Origin: Chrysomallon squamiferum
Lineage: Eukaryota > Mollusca > Gastropoda > Neomphalida > Peltospiridae
NCBI GenBank assembly: GCA_012295275.1
Contig: CM022668.1
Location: 6,071,321-6,091,395, forward strand
Direction: 5' to 3'
DNA length: 20,075 nt
Shown: positions 1 to 11,040 of the stretch, one piece after another
Position numbering within the stretch: the first letter of the stretch is position 1
Layout: the number at the start of each line of letters is the position of its first letter
Position numbers and translations under genes: made by a program
The notes under the pieces: model-generated
The model's database searches: none
Told to the model about the DNA's origin: nothing
What the model saw: the letters and a program-made list of their open reading frames with translations, nothing else

Positions 1-215
1 CTTCTGAGGCAATCAAACAAATAATGCAAATATGTTCAACATTAGTCTAACTCAGTGATTCCCAATATGAAACATAACCACCGGTTTATGTGAATGTTTT
101 ATTTTGTTTTAAGCATGCAGATATATTACAGTATTACATTTCAAGATTAACATTTTTCTTTATTTAAAACAGAGTCTATATATAACACCTAATTATCTTT
201 CTGAACTTTTATAAC

Positions 216-343
216 AGTAATAATAATAATATGAATAATAATAAGAATAAGAATAATAATAATAATAATATTAATAATAGTAATAAAAATGGTGATGATT
301 ATGGTAGAAGCAGCGGTAACAGTGATAGTCGTGGTCATAGTAG

Positions 344-381
<38 letters not shown>
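216..381 (+). repeat. (AAT)n followed by GTA-type triplets and (AC)n
   Basis: Imperfect AAT triplets run at 216-290, then gtagaagcagcggtaac and gtagtagta, then (AC)n at 349-381. Copy B shows the same order with longer tracts. Confidence 0.9.
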
Positions 382-382
<1 letters not shown>

Positions 383-568
383 CGTAACATGATCCACTTT
401 TGGAGTGCGGGCGAATGACTGACGTACGTTCGAGTCTCGTCAGCGGTTTCTGACGGGGTTGATGATGCTGTGACTGAACTTTGTCTGTGTCAGAGCGATC
501 CTGAATATTGACTAAGTGCCCAGTGTAATCAGAGAATATTCAAAATCCTAAACTGCAAACCTTCCACA
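379..568 (+). repeat. SINE-like dispersed repeat, family 1 (copy in duplication A)
   Basis: The repeat starts directly after (AC)n with cgtaacatgatcc and ends near ctaaactgcaaa. It contains gtgcgggcgaatgact and GTTCGAGTCTC (429-439), a good match to the tRNA-type B box, followed by cgtcagcgg. It shares gactgaactttgtctg and gcccagtgtaat with the other copies. A tRNA origin is inferred from the B box only. Confidence 0.6.
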
Positions 569-597
569 AAAAATAGATGCACGCAAGAATGACGAAA

Positions 598-770
598 GTC
601 AAAGAACGGCGAGCTTATTGGGAAGCGATGATAACCTCGGTTATTGAGCAACTTTCTTGAGGTTGTCTCGGTGGCCGAACGGTCACATCGTCCACCTTCA
701 AAGTGCGGGCGAATGGATGCCATAGAATATTCAACAACCTAAAATACATGCTAATACATATACATCGTAG
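598..770 (+). repeat. Dispersed repeat, family 2 fragment inside the 290-bp copy-A insertion
   Basis: This matches 1366-1537 and 10265-10440: caaagaacggcg, gggaagcgatgat, ggttattgagcaactttctt, gaggttgtc, gaacggt/gacggt, catcgtc, gcgaatgg, atattcaac and aaatacatgct. The stretch ggtggccgaacggt (670-683) resembles a tRNA A box, and gtgcgggcgaatgg is shared with family 1, so families 1 and 2 may be parts of one composite element. Confidence 0.6.
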
Positions 771-804
771 TGTATTGACTGAAAAAAAGATAATAATTTG
801 AGGA

Positions 805-1534
805 ACGCAAAGAGGTGGGTTACCCCCCTGTCAGGGAATTCATTAATCAAAATTAATTAAACATATGTGTTATCATTGTATAATGTATTTTTATCAAGTC
901 ACCTCTATATCATAATTAAATAATTAACGTGAACCTTCACTTGTATTGTGTTTATTTCTCTAGTGGATAGACAGATTTTTGATTTATGAAGTTTGCTGTC
1001 AATTTATATTCTTTGTTAGTCGGCCATTAAAGCACATTGTTACCCTAGACTGAGCCTTAATAAAAAATACAAGCTAGTTAAAGGTGTTAGTACCGTGACG
1101 CAACTCCCACCACCCCCCTTTTACAGGGCGAAACCTCTAACCCTTGAACAACAGATAAAACTACAGGATGACAAAGCTGAATGATCCAGTTCGGCTACTG
1201 CACGAACATGTAATTATAACCGCAACGCTATTGGGACTGGTCCAAGACAGAATTTCCTTGCTGGTCGCTGGGAAACATTGTTTCGTTTTGTACCGGCGTT
1301 CGTATTACAACAAATGTGAAACCGAGACTGGAGTCGTTTATTTTCATCTGATTAAGGAAACAAAAAGACAAAGAACGGCGTGTTTCTTGGGAAGCGATGA
1401 TTACCCTGGGTTATTGAGCAACTTTCTTGAGGTTGTCTTGGTGGATGGACGGTAACATCGTCAGCATTTGGAGTGCAGGCGAATGGGTGCCATACAATAT
1501 TCAACATCCTAAAATACATGCTTATACATATACA

Positions 1535-1537
<3 letters not shown>
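805..1537 (+). repeat. Dispersed repeat, family 2 (copy A region)
   Basis: The region contains aacgcaaagaggtgggttac at its left, the C-rich ccaccacccccctttt near 1107-1122, aacctctaacccttgaa, aaactacaggatgacaaagc, atgatccagttcggct, gaacatgtaattata, tttattttcatctgattaag and the 1366-1537 module. The open frame at 1168-1455 is not shared as an intact frame by copy B and has no recognisable domain, so it is treated as repeat. Confidence 0.6.
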
Positions 1538-1842
<305 letters not shown>

Positions 1843-1844
1843 AG

Positions 1845-1925
1845 TTTCAAACAATTCATCAAGCTTTGTTCTAATGGAACATTTCATAAATCTTAGTTCA
1901 TGTAGGAACATTTCACGACAGTATC
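1845..1925 (-). repeat. Dispersed repeat, family 4 (AGAACAAAGCTTGAT unit)
   Basis: The reverse complement contains tgttccattagaacaaagc followed by ttgatgaattgttt, and an additional tgttcctacatgaac. The same units occur on the + strand at 15110-15235. It lies right after the (GA)n tract of copy A. Confidence 0.55.
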
Positions 1926-2260
1926 GGACAATAAATGATTATTATTGTTGTTGTTTTAAATAGAAGAGTACTAATAACAACTGTAATTACTAAAGGAGCA
2001 GCAGCAGTAGTATTAGTAGTAATGTAACAGTAACAGTAGTATTTCTGGTAGCAGTAACAGTCGTCGTAACAGTGACTGCTTTTGTAGAGTAGTAAAATAA
2101 TAGTTATAGTACTAGGAATGTTTATGTCTTATAGTAATACTTCAAGTAATCATGTGAAATATTACTAGAAGAAATGGCATTAGTATCTATAATAACAGTA
2201 ATCATGACGATGATGATAATAATAATGATGATCATAATGATGACGATAACCATGTTTATA

Positions 2261-2313
<53 letters not shown>

Positions 2314-2600
2314 CGGCTACATTAAAATAAGTTTTAGTGGTGGTGTAGGTGAGGCAGTATAAACAATAACAGTATCTTTAACAAGAACAATTTTGTATTT
2401 TATATTCTTTCTTCGTTTACATTTATGCTGAATTCGCTGGAGCATGTAGAACAGATATATTATTAAATGCACTTACAAAACGAAATTCTGTTCATCCAAC
2501 ACAGTATTTGTATTTGAAAAGAGGAAAACGAGAAATCACTTTAATATTTTATTACTGACGTTAGAGATGGCTCTTTGAAAGCCACTGTTCTGGATCTGTA
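1926..2600. other. Intergenic, triplet-rich, with (AAT)n at 2258-2310
   Basis: This stretch holds GTA/AGT-type imperfect triplets (1995-2090), gatgataat triplets (2205-2250) and a pure (AAT)n run. The short open frame across it is polyAsn from the repeat. No gene or known repeat family is recognised. Confidence 0.7.
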
Positions 2601-2609
2601 TTGAAGTAT

Positions 2610-2632
2610 TTCTTCTTCTTCTTCTTCTTCTT

Positions 2633-2727
<95 letters not shown>
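2610..2727 (+). repeat. (TTC)n followed by (TTA)n compound microsatellite
   Basis: A TTC run of about 50 bp passes directly into a TTA run of about 65 bp. The same compound order appears at 12909-12985. Confidence 0.95.
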
Positions 2728-2929
2728 CTATTTCATTGTCGTTTTATTTTGAAACATTTTAAACATAAGTTCGTTATATTTTGGATAATTTTCGATTCAC
2801 TTCCATTTCTGTATAGTTATATATAATTAATTTAATTACATTAATTACAGAAAATATAAATTTATCCATTTATTAAATGTTTATTTTATTCATTTCATGC
2901 GATTTATATATATATGGCTGGATGGTGCG

Positions 2930-3640
2930 ACCTACATATTGCAGTTGTTGTTTGTTGTGTTGTTGTTATTCGTGGCAGTGGTAGTAGTGGTAATAATGTT
3001 AGTAAGAACATCACAAATGTACAAAACAATGAAATAGTATTAATAATAGTAGTGGAAATAGTTTTAGTGATAGTTTTAGTGATAGTAGTAGTAGTGGCAG
3101 CAAGTGTAATAGAAGTAGAATAGCTACTGTTTTTGTAGCAGCAACAACAGCAACTCAAGCCTCAGTTGTAGTTGTAGTGGTCGTAGTGAAAGTAATAAGC
3201 TTGTATCAGAAGATCCTCCAAATCCGGAAATACAGACCACCTGCGGTTCCAAGCTTGCCGGATAAAGTTGTCGTAGTAGTAGTAGTAGTAGTAGTAGGAG
3301 GAGGAGGAGGAGTAGGAGTAGTGGTAGTGGTAACAGCTGTAGCAAAGTCTCAGTAATTTCAGATGTAGTAGCCGATTATTATTAGTAGTGTTGCAGAAAC
3401 GCTGAAATCAGTGTTGCTGAAGTTGTAGTAGTACTAGTGGCTGCCGTTGTAACTGCAGCACAAGATGCTAGTAGTGTAATATTAGCAATAACCTTGGACT
3501 TCGTCGATGTGGTAGTAGTGGTAATTGTGTTAATAGTAGCTGTATTAATGGAACAGTGGTAGTGATAGTACTAGTCGTAGTAGTAATAGCAGTAGCAGCG
3601 ATAATAGAAACAGTAGTAGACATAGTAGAAGTAGAATATC
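2930..3640 (+). repeat. Long imperfect GTA/GTT trinucleotide-rich stretch
   Basis: About 700 bp is dominated by degenerate gtagta, gttgtt, gtggta and gcagca triplets, with a GGA run at 3296-3310 and one ordinary-complexity island (about 3196-3262). Open frames exist on both strands because stops are rare in this composition. None shows a domain. Confidence 0.8.
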
Positions 3641-3659
3641 TAAGTATGTATATAGGTCT

Positions 3660-3880
3660 GTTTGTCTGTCTCACTATATGTGTGTGTTTTTGCTTCTGTG
3701 TGTTTTTGTGTCTGTCTGTCTCAGTGTGTGTTTGTGTGTATATATATATATATATATAAAAGTGTGTGTGAATATATTTGTGTGTATATTTATGTGTCTA
3801 TCTTTGTGTTTCTGTATATATATATATATATGAATATATCTGTATGTATGTGTACATACACATAGAAACATAGAAAGTAA
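3660..3880 (+). repeat. TG/TCTG- and TA-rich low-complexity stretch
   Basis: It has tgtctgtctg, tgtgtgtttttg and TA runs at 3738-3758 and 3816-3831. There is no gene; the open frames are Cys/Val/Tyr-rich translations of the repeats. Confidence 0.8.
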
Positions 3881-3883
3881 TTC

Positions 3884-4142
3884 CTCACAAAGTTTTTTCC
3901 ATTATCAAGCACTCAACACTTCGAACATTATTAGATACCTTTATTATGACACTGCAGAATTTATGATTTCAATACTTTATTTTACTTTACTTCAAGTTTC
4001 CGCGTCTCACTGTGAAATTAAAAACAAAATAAAATTAAAATAACACAGATCTTTGGCCTCTTGTTTACAGTAGTTTGTTGTATACAATAGTCTGGTGTAT
4101 ACAATAGCCTATTGCATAATATTGTCTCTTCTACTGAGTTTC
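3884..4142 (+). repeat. Dispersed repeat, family 3 (first copy)
   Basis: This shares with 19425-19695: atcaagcactcaacacttc versus atcactaagcactgagcact, acctttattatgacac/acctttactatgacaa, gcagaattta, atttcaatactt, a block of ttttactttactt, then acagatct and a run of tacaatagtct-type units (4066-4120). It has no coding capacity. Confidence 0.65.
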
Positions 4143-4599
4143 AAATGACTGTGTTGTAGTAGAATAACTAAGTTACACAGAGCTTTGTTTCTACAACAGA
4201 AAATAGATAGTAAAGAAACATTTTAAAATGACAAGGAAATAACATATTATTTTATTTTAAAGTTCTCAGAGAAAAAAATCCTGGGAAGAAAACACGTCAT
4301 AAAATAACACGACTATTAGTAATTAGTTCAGTTAGTTTCTTATATAATAAAATCGATCTGTTGGTGGAAAAAACGTTGATGATAATAATGGCGATGATGA
4401 TAATGATGATACAAATTAAACGAAGTAAATAAATAAAAATTAGGAAAGAAAATAAATAAATAAAACGAAGGAATGCATGAATGTATGAATGAACGAAGAA
4501 ATAAATAGATAATTAAATAAATAAATTAAAATTGAAAATCTTTAATAATAATCCCATTCATGAAAAATCACTATTTACACGAGACACACAGAACAGACT
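4143..4599. other. Intergenic AT-rich stretch
   Basis: AT-rich sequence with gatgataat triplets (4377-4408) and imperfect AAAT/GAAT runs (4420-4530). No coding exon or repeat family is recognised. Confidence 0.6.
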
Positions 4600-4815
4600 C
4601 GACACTGCGGTTCATGAACAGGTTTTGCTTGTTTTCTTAATCAGATGAAAATAAACGTCTCAATAGCGCTCTAGGTTTACAATGACATGTTCGAGCGGCA
4701 GCCTAACTCGATCACTGTGCTGTGTCATTCTGTAGTTTTATTTGTGGCTCAGGGTTTAGAGGTGTCGACTTGTAAAAGGGGGGATAACCCACTTCTTGGC
4801 CTCGCTTAAATTGTT
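4600..4815 (-). repeat. Dispersed repeat, family 2 (inverted partial copy)
   Basis: The reverse complement runs gaagtgggttatccccc, cttttacaag, acacctctaaaccctg, aaataaaactacagaatgac, gctcgaacatgtcatt, acgtttattttcatctgatt. It matches about 812-1360 with the middle shortened. It is more diverged than the two copies inside the long duplication. Confidence 0.65.
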
Positions 4816-5422
4816 ATATATGTTTCAATGAATACCCTGTTATTGGTTTATCCAGGACGCACTGTTTGGGAAGGTGCCAACAAAATATCTCTTCCTGCTA
4901 ATAGAAAAGTGTATCCCGTGCAATATCGCGTTTTCTGTACCAGGAACATTATTTTAAAAAGTCTGATACTAAGATATTCAGATTAACGTACATTTCTTCA
5001 TATAAATTTTCTTAACTTTGTTAATTAAATAATAAATGATGTTAGTCAGATGACATACATTTTTTGAAAGAAGAATGAAACGAATAAACAATCTGTCAAT
5101 GAAATAAACAACATCAACAACAACATCAACAATGATGTTAATAATGTACAGTCAGGAAAAGTAAATAAATGAACGAATGAACGAACAAATGAATGAAATG
5201 AATAAAAAAAAGAGACATAAATAAATAAACAAGAACATTCTAAGGGATAAAAAGAAGATAGAAAAATAAGATAAATAAAAATTGCTACAGTTTACTGAAT
5301 TTTCTGAACAAGCGGCCGACTTGCTAAAAATGGCTCCGTAGTTATGGAAACGTCACGTGATGCCAAAGGGGTCAGAAGCGGCAAGATTAACGAATATCGA
5401 ATGCCAAAGAAGTTTATTAATG

Positions 5423-5468
<46 letters not shown>

Positions 5469-5535
5469 CAAATATATCATTTGCCTGCTTTAAATTGGAA
5501 CAAGAATTCTTAAATGTCTTTTCTGCTGCGTGAAA
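4816..5535. other. Intergenic stretch with poly(A)/(TA) at 5423-5467
   Basis: Ordinary-complexity sequence occurs at about 4850-4960 without a recognised frame. It is followed by AAAT/GAAC imperfect repeats (5160-5280), then about 30 A and a TA run (5423-5467). The poly(A) is not clearly attached to any element copy. Confidence 0.6.
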
Positions 5536-5745
5536 CCTGGCACTGGCAGGTTTGTAGTTTAGTTTGAATATTCTCTGAGTTGTGTACGTCTCATTACACT
5601 GGGCACTTAGTCAATATTCAAGAACGCAGTGACACAGACAGACAAAGTTCAGTCACGACTTCACCAACCTCGTCAGAATCCGCTGACGAGACTCGAACGT
5701 ACGGCAATCATTCGCCCGCACCCCCAAGGCGGATCATGTTACCAT
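5536..5745 (-). repeat. SINE-like dispersed repeat, family 1 (inverted copy)
   Basis: The reverse complement reads ggtaacatgatccgcc, gtgcgggcgaatgatt, cgtacgttcgagtctcgtca (intact B box), gactgaactttgtctgtctg, gcccagtgtaatgagacgta and cagagaatattcaaac. The same family therefore occurs outside the duplication and in the other orientation, which supports a mobile dispersed element. It too borders a dinucleotide tract, (GT)n at 5747-5862. Confidence 0.7.
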
Positions 5746-5746
5746 G

Positions 5747-5767
5747 TGTGTGTCTGTGTGTGCTGTA

Positions 5768-5831
<64 letters not shown>

Positions 5832-5975
5832 CGTGTGTGTGTTTGTGTGTGTGTGTGTGTATTATGTAAATATATGTGTGGTTATATTTGTGTATGGATG
5901 TATGTATGCCCGTTTGCATATACTTACACACGCATTATACATATATAGAGATGCGGAAAGAGAAACTTACAGAAA

Positions 5976-6006
<31 letters not shown>

Positions 6007-6015
6007 TACACATAG
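5747..6015 (+). repeat. (GT)n and (CA)n tracts flanking the inverted family-1 repeat
   Basis: GT repeats with few interruptions run at 5769-5862. A shorter (CA)n lies at 5977-6009, with TA/TG-rich sequence between. Open frames in all directions here are repeat translations. Confidence 0.9.
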
Positions 6016-6399
6016 CTAGAAAACAGACAGATAATTAAATAGCTATACGCATTGAGAAATAATAAAATTACAAAAGTGATAAATAAAATAAAAATAATAA
6101 AACAAATAAGCAAAATGTAAAGGTTTAACAAAAGCAAGGACAGAAAGGTGATATGAACTAATATATTCCTAGAAGTTTTGTATTCCTCGGGAAACTGTTG
6201 TTATTTTTATCTATAACGGAAGTTACATTGTTAGTATTGGATACCCGGCCATTAGTTTAATCAGCTGGAAAACACACTGCTGTTTGCAAGTTATCTCGTA
6301 ACTTCAGTATTGTTTATTTAGTTATTTTGTTTTGTCATCTTTACTTTGTGCACCGTACAGTTTTATAAAAAAAAATAATAATAATCGTAAGGGAGAGAG
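6016..6399. other. Region just upstream of the predicted innexin 5' exon
   Basis: AT-rich up to about 6170, then more ordinary sequence at 6180-6360. If the 5' exon is right, the innexin promoter should lie here; I see no convincing TATA or initiator element. Confidence 0.4.
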
Positions 6400-6469
6400 A
6401 GAGAAAACAGAAAAGAAAATTTAATAAAAAATACGAAGAACTTGAAGAAACGAAAAGGGATTCAAGAAT
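6400..6469 (+). other. Predicted 5' exon of the innexin (5' UTR plus first two bases of the start codon)
   Basis: The large innexin exon begins G-TCA-GAT-GAA in frame and has no upstream in-frame ATG, so a 5' exon must supply the start. At 6470 there is a perfect donor (gtaagt) directly after ...caagaat. Joining 6469 to 7844 gives aagaATGTCAGATGAA, that is Met-Ser-Asp-Glu-Ile-Ile-Gly, with an A at position -3. The intron would be 6470-7843 (1,374 nt, GT-AG). The exon's 5' boundary cannot be seen; 6400 is only nominal. The upstream sequence is purine-rich. The call rests on the donor match and reading phase, not on transcript evidence. Confidence 0.55.
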
Positions 6470-6889
6470 GTAAGTAGAATATATAGTTTATTTTATTAGT
6501 TCATATTATAATATATTTATATATCCTCTTTTTATTTATTTATTTATTTATTTATCTATTTATTTATTTATTTAATTCCGTACTGACTTATTCATATATC
6601 TGAAACTGAAAACTCACCAAGTCTATTAAATAACTCCTCTATCAACAATGATAGTTTGTTAACAATAATAATTAAAAAATAAATAAATTAATTAATTAAT
6701 TAATTAATAAATAAAAGTATTTTTAATGACTTTTTTAATGTATAGTTAATAAAACTGGGACGCTTAAGACATTATTTTCTTATATTAACCTTTTGACGGA
6801 ACCCAAATAAACTTTAAGAACCTGGAATAAAACAAATATATGTTTAAAAATAAATAAATAAATAAATAAATAAAGATTAACAAATAGAA

Positions 6890-6939
<50 letters not shown>

Positions 6940-7843
6940 ACATAAAGGATAATGACAATAAAATACATACACAAATAATAATTTAAGAAGTAAAACATTT
7001 AATTTTGAGAGGTAAGACTTCACTATATCTTTTTTCTAAGTTAACTGCTCGTTTCTGGATCAACTGTCATTTGAGTGGTTTGTTTCAGAGATGTGATTAT
7101 TATATAATTGTATCTCACACACTTGTAACAGAAGACTTGAGACCCACGCCTCACTGACTCCGTTGCTTTGTTAGTTTATTCCATTAGCCTTTGCATGTCA
7201 ATCTAGACACGCTGAACCGTTTGCTTTGTTTCTGTAATCTGATATATATGTGTGTGCCTCTCTATGTGTCTAAACTTGTGTGCATGTGTGTGTGTAAGGG
7301 GGTATGTGTGGGTATGTGTATAGATTTTTGAATATTTAGTAATGAAAATAATAACAGTGGCACTAGTAGTGGTAGTAGTTAGAGTAGTTATAATAATAAA
7401 AATAATAATAATAATAAAGTGATAATGATTATGACAATCATTATGGTAATGATAATGACAATAATCATACATTTTTAGTAGTAATAATAGTAGTAGTAAT
7501 GGTGGTAGTAGAAGCAAATAATGATGATGAATAAAAATAAAGAGTGAACTACTTACTGTGTTAGACATAAACTGAATTCAAGTGATAGCCTCACAGACAC
7601 TGCATTGTTTAAACTATTGACATCTTCAAGTTTGTCCATCTGTCTGTCTGTCCAAACATCTACAACCTGTTTGTGTGTGTGTCTAAACATCTAGAAGGTG
7701 TTTGTGTGTGTGAAAGGACTTTTTTCTTCAGTTTTGTGTCAGTGGTTTTAGCATGTTTCTGTATGTTTCTCTGCGGCTGTACATGATAATGATGAACAAA
7801 CAGAATGGTATATTTAATTTTTAACTTTTCTTTGTTAATTTAG
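6470..7843 (+). other. Predicted intron 1 of the innexin gene
   Basis: This is a GT-AG intron predicted from the gtaagt at 6470 and the tttag at 7839-7843. It holds (TTTA)n near 6531-6573, an AATT-rich stretch near 6676-6715, (AAAT)n at 6847-6872, (TG)n at 6893-6937 and imperfect AAT/GTA triplets at 7345-7515. I see no other coding sequence or recognisable repeat family in it. Confidence 0.5.
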
Positions 7844-9092
7844 GTCAGATGAAATAATTGGCGCGCTGCCAAAGTTCAAACTACTGCGACCTATCCGTGA
7901 CGACGACAAAGTCGACCGTCTTCATTATGTCGTCGTAGCTGCATTACTGCTATCGATGGCGGTGTTTGTGGGCACGGCTAAGCTGGTAGGCGATCCTATT
8001 CACTGCTGGGTTCCAGCCGAATACGCGACAGAACCAGACCAGTTCACTGCTTACGTCAATGCTTTCTGCTGGATATCGTCAATGTATCACGTGACCATGA
8101 ATGAACCAATCCCCGTTGAGCAACCAGATCGACAGAAAACGAGAATACCTTTCTATCCCTGGGTAGCTATAATGTTCATGGTTCAGGCATTGCTGTTTTT
8201 TCTGCCGCATCTTTTCTGGAAATCGCTAAATGCTCAATGCGGGGTGAATATTAAACTCATCATTGAGAAGACAATGGACGCTGATTTGGAACACACTGAT
8301 GTAAAGGAAAGACAAGAGATTCTGAGTCAAACAGCTGTCTACATAGACAGATTCAGAGACATGTTTTCTAAAAAATTCCTGTCTATCGGTACCAAGTCTG
8401 GGTCCTACCTCGTTCAGCTGTTTCTTTTGACAAAGATTCTCTACCTCGTCAACGTCATCGTTCAGTTTCCTCTGCTCTCAACGTTCTTGGAGATTGACTA
8501 CTACACCTACGGGATCGAGGTCGTTTCATCTGTCTCACAAAACCAATTCTGGATCGATTCCCGTCACTTTCCAAGAATTTCGCTCTGTGACTTCGAGATC
8601 CGACAACTTCAGAATGTCCAGAACTGGACAGTGCAGTGTGTCTTGACCATCAACCTCTTTCTGGAGAAGATGTACATACTCCTTTGGTTCATCTTTGCTT
8701 TGCTGGCAGTAGCAACTGTCCTTAGCCTCATCTCATGGACATCCGAGTTAATCATCGTCTCTAAACGAGAGAGATTTCTCGAGAAATACCGAGTCAGTAT
8801 GAAAAATATGCTAGCAGACGACATGGGTCTTTTTCACACATTCTGCCGAAGTTATTTGCAGAAGGATGGTATTTTCTTGTTGAGGATGTTGGAGAGGAAC
8901 ACCTCGTACCTAATATCACAGGATGTCTTTAATTTGCTGTGGGTGATATTTCTGTGGAGGAGTCGAAGGCTGGAAGATTGGAATGCCGGGAATGTTAGTG
9001 GCGTAACAGAGGAGTTCTGGAAAAGATGTGGAAAGATGAATTTGAAGAAGAATCATCTACAAAATAACACGGAACTTTCTGTAAATCTGTAA
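7844..9092 (+). CDS. Innexin (gap-junction/hemichannel protein), main coding exon
   Basis: Innexins are four-pass plasma-membrane proteins that oligomerise into invertebrate gap junctions and hemichannels. The exon opens after a pyrimidine-rich acceptor (tttag at 7839-7843); an in-frame TAA at 7836 precedes it. It reads without interruption to TAA at 9090-9092, giving 415 codons, or 416 aa with the predicted split ATG. Numbering from that Met: N-terminal DEIIGALPKF and DDDKVDRLHY, TM1 about 27-50, the family signature GDPIHCWVPAEY with C55, second loop-1 cysteine C76 (FCW), TM2 from YPWV at about 105 (usual innexins have YYQW), TM3 about 190-212, loop-2 cysteines C249 (LCDFEIRQL) and C266 (VQCVL), and TM4 about 277-298. 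The C-terminal tail is cytosolic. An NWT glycosylation sequon (N261) lies between the loop-2 cysteines. The ATG at 7956 falls inside TM1 and would discard the N-terminal helix, so it is not the start. Length and all four loop cysteines look normal, so I infer a functional gene. Confidence 0.95.
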
Positions 9093-9321
9093 AATTATTG
9101 ATAAATTGCTGTCTTCTGAGGCAATCAAACAAATAATGTAAATATGTTTAACATTAGTTTACATCAGAGATTCCCAATATGAAGCAAAACCACTGGTTTA
9201 TTTGAATGTTTTATTTTGTTTTAAGCGTGCAGATATATGACAGTATTACATTCCAAGATTAACATTTTTCTTTATTTGAAACAGAGTCCATATATAACAC
9301 CTACTTATCTTTCTGAAGTTT

Positions 9322-9324
<3 letters not shown>

Positions 9325-9373
<49 letters not shown>

Positions 9374-9470
9374 GTGATGATTATGGTAGAAGCAGCGGTA
9401 ACAGTGATAGTCGTGGTCATAGTAGTAGTGATAATAACAACAAAATTCAACATACACACACACACACACA

Positions 9471-9545
<75 letters not shown>
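9325..9545 (+). repeat. (AAT)n, GTA triplets and (AC)n in duplication B
   Basis: A pure (AAT)n run of about 47 bp, the gtagaagcagcggtaac spacer shared with copy A, then (AC)n with one CAGA interruption. Both tracts are longer and purer than in copy A. Confidence 0.95.
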
Positions 9546-9549
<4 letters not shown>

Positions 9550-9748
9550 CGTAACGTGATCCGCTTTGGGAGTGCGGGCGAATGACTGCCGTACTTTCCT
9601 GTCTCGTCAGCGGTTTCTGACGGGTTTGATGATGCTGTGACTGAACTTTGTCTGTCTGTGTCAGAGCGATCCTGAATATTGTCTATGTGCCCAGTGTAAT
9701 CAGACGTACATAACTCAGAGAAAATTCAAAATCCTAAACTGCAAAATT
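9543..9748 (+). repeat. SINE-like dispersed repeat, family 1 (copy in duplication B)
   Basis: This has the same structure as 379-568, again directly after (AC)n. The B-box region here is degraded (actttcctgtctc), so this copy is unlikely to be transcribed by RNA polymerase III from its own box. Confidence 0.6.
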
Positions 9749-9989
9749 AATTAAACGTATGTGTTATGATTGTATAATGTATTTTTATCAAGTCACCTCT
9801 ATATCATAATTAAATAATTAACGTGAAACCTTCACTTGTATTGTGTTTATTTCTCTAGTGGATAGATAGACTTATTAATTTATATAGACTGCTGTCAATT
9901 TAGCGTTTATATTCTTTGTTAGGCGGCCATTAAAGCACCTTATTACCCTAGACTGAGCCTTAATAAAACATACAAGCTAGTTAAAGGTA

Positions 9990-10869
<880 letters not shown>

Positions 10870-11013
10870 ATGTTTCTTGTTGTCTTTCCTCAAGTTTTCA
10901 ACTTGCTTAACGTTGAAGACATTCTTGACGCTCAGGACTATGTTAACGTTGTCGATTTGCTGGATATTATGGACTTGTTTAGTGTTGAGGACTTGCTTAG
11001 TTTTGAGGACTAG
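10870..11013 (+). CDS. Possible 47-aa ORF of acidic hexapeptide repeats (uncertain)
   Basis: From ATG 10870 to TAG 11011-11013 the frame encodes a short hydrophobic start (MFLVVFPQVF) followed by hexapeptides NLLNVED, ILDAQD, YVNVVD, LLDIMD, LFSVED and LLSFED. The pattern is hydrophobic-Leu-x-Val-x-Asp with an Asp at every sixth position. The 18-bp repeat continues beyond the stop for about one and a half units, so the frame may simply be a property of the minisatellite. No domain family is recognised and no splice or UTR signal is evident. An exon of a larger repeat protein is an alternative. Confidence 0.2.
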   Translation: MFLVVFPQVFNLLNVEDILDAQDYVNVVDLLDIMDLFSVEDLLSFED

Positions 11014-11040
11014 ATTAACGTTCTGGATTTGCTTAATTTG
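10888..11040 (+). repeat. 18-bp minisatellite, about eight imperfect units
   Basis: Units of exactly 18 bp follow one another: acttgcttaacgttgaag, acattcttgacgctcagg, actatgttaacgttgtcg, atttgctggatattatgg, acttgtttagtgttgagg, acttgcttagttttgagg, actagattaacgttctgg and a degraded last one. The period is a multiple of three, so open frames are kept across units. Confidence 0.85.

Noticed and set aside
660-700. A tRNA gene at the A-box-like ggtggccgaacggt
   Set aside because: No acceptor stem, anticodon arm or B box follows at the right distance. It is better explained as a SINE fragment.
1168-1455. 95-aa open frame in copy A
   Set aside because: It lies within a dispersed repeat, has no recognisable domain, and the matching frame in copy B is broken by a stop near 10217.
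5580-6015. Cys-Val and Thr-His open frames around 5.6-6.0 kb
   Set aside because: They are translations of (GT)n/(CA)n plus part of an inverted repeat element.
6466-6475. ATG at 6468 followed directly by TAA as an upstream mini-ORF
   Set aside because: The G of this ATG is the first base of a perfect gtaagt donor. A split start codon explains it better.
8609-8824. Antisense open frame inside the innexin
   Set aside because: It is a shadow of the real coding frame and has no domain or start context.
7956-9092. Treating ATG 7956 as the innexin start
   Set aside because: It sits within TM1. The upstream in-frame codons encode a normal innexin N-terminus, and a splice acceptor precedes them.
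10888-11040. CRISPR-like array
   Set aside because: The 18-bp units are directly adjacent without spacers, and the context is a eukaryotic genome with spliced genes.
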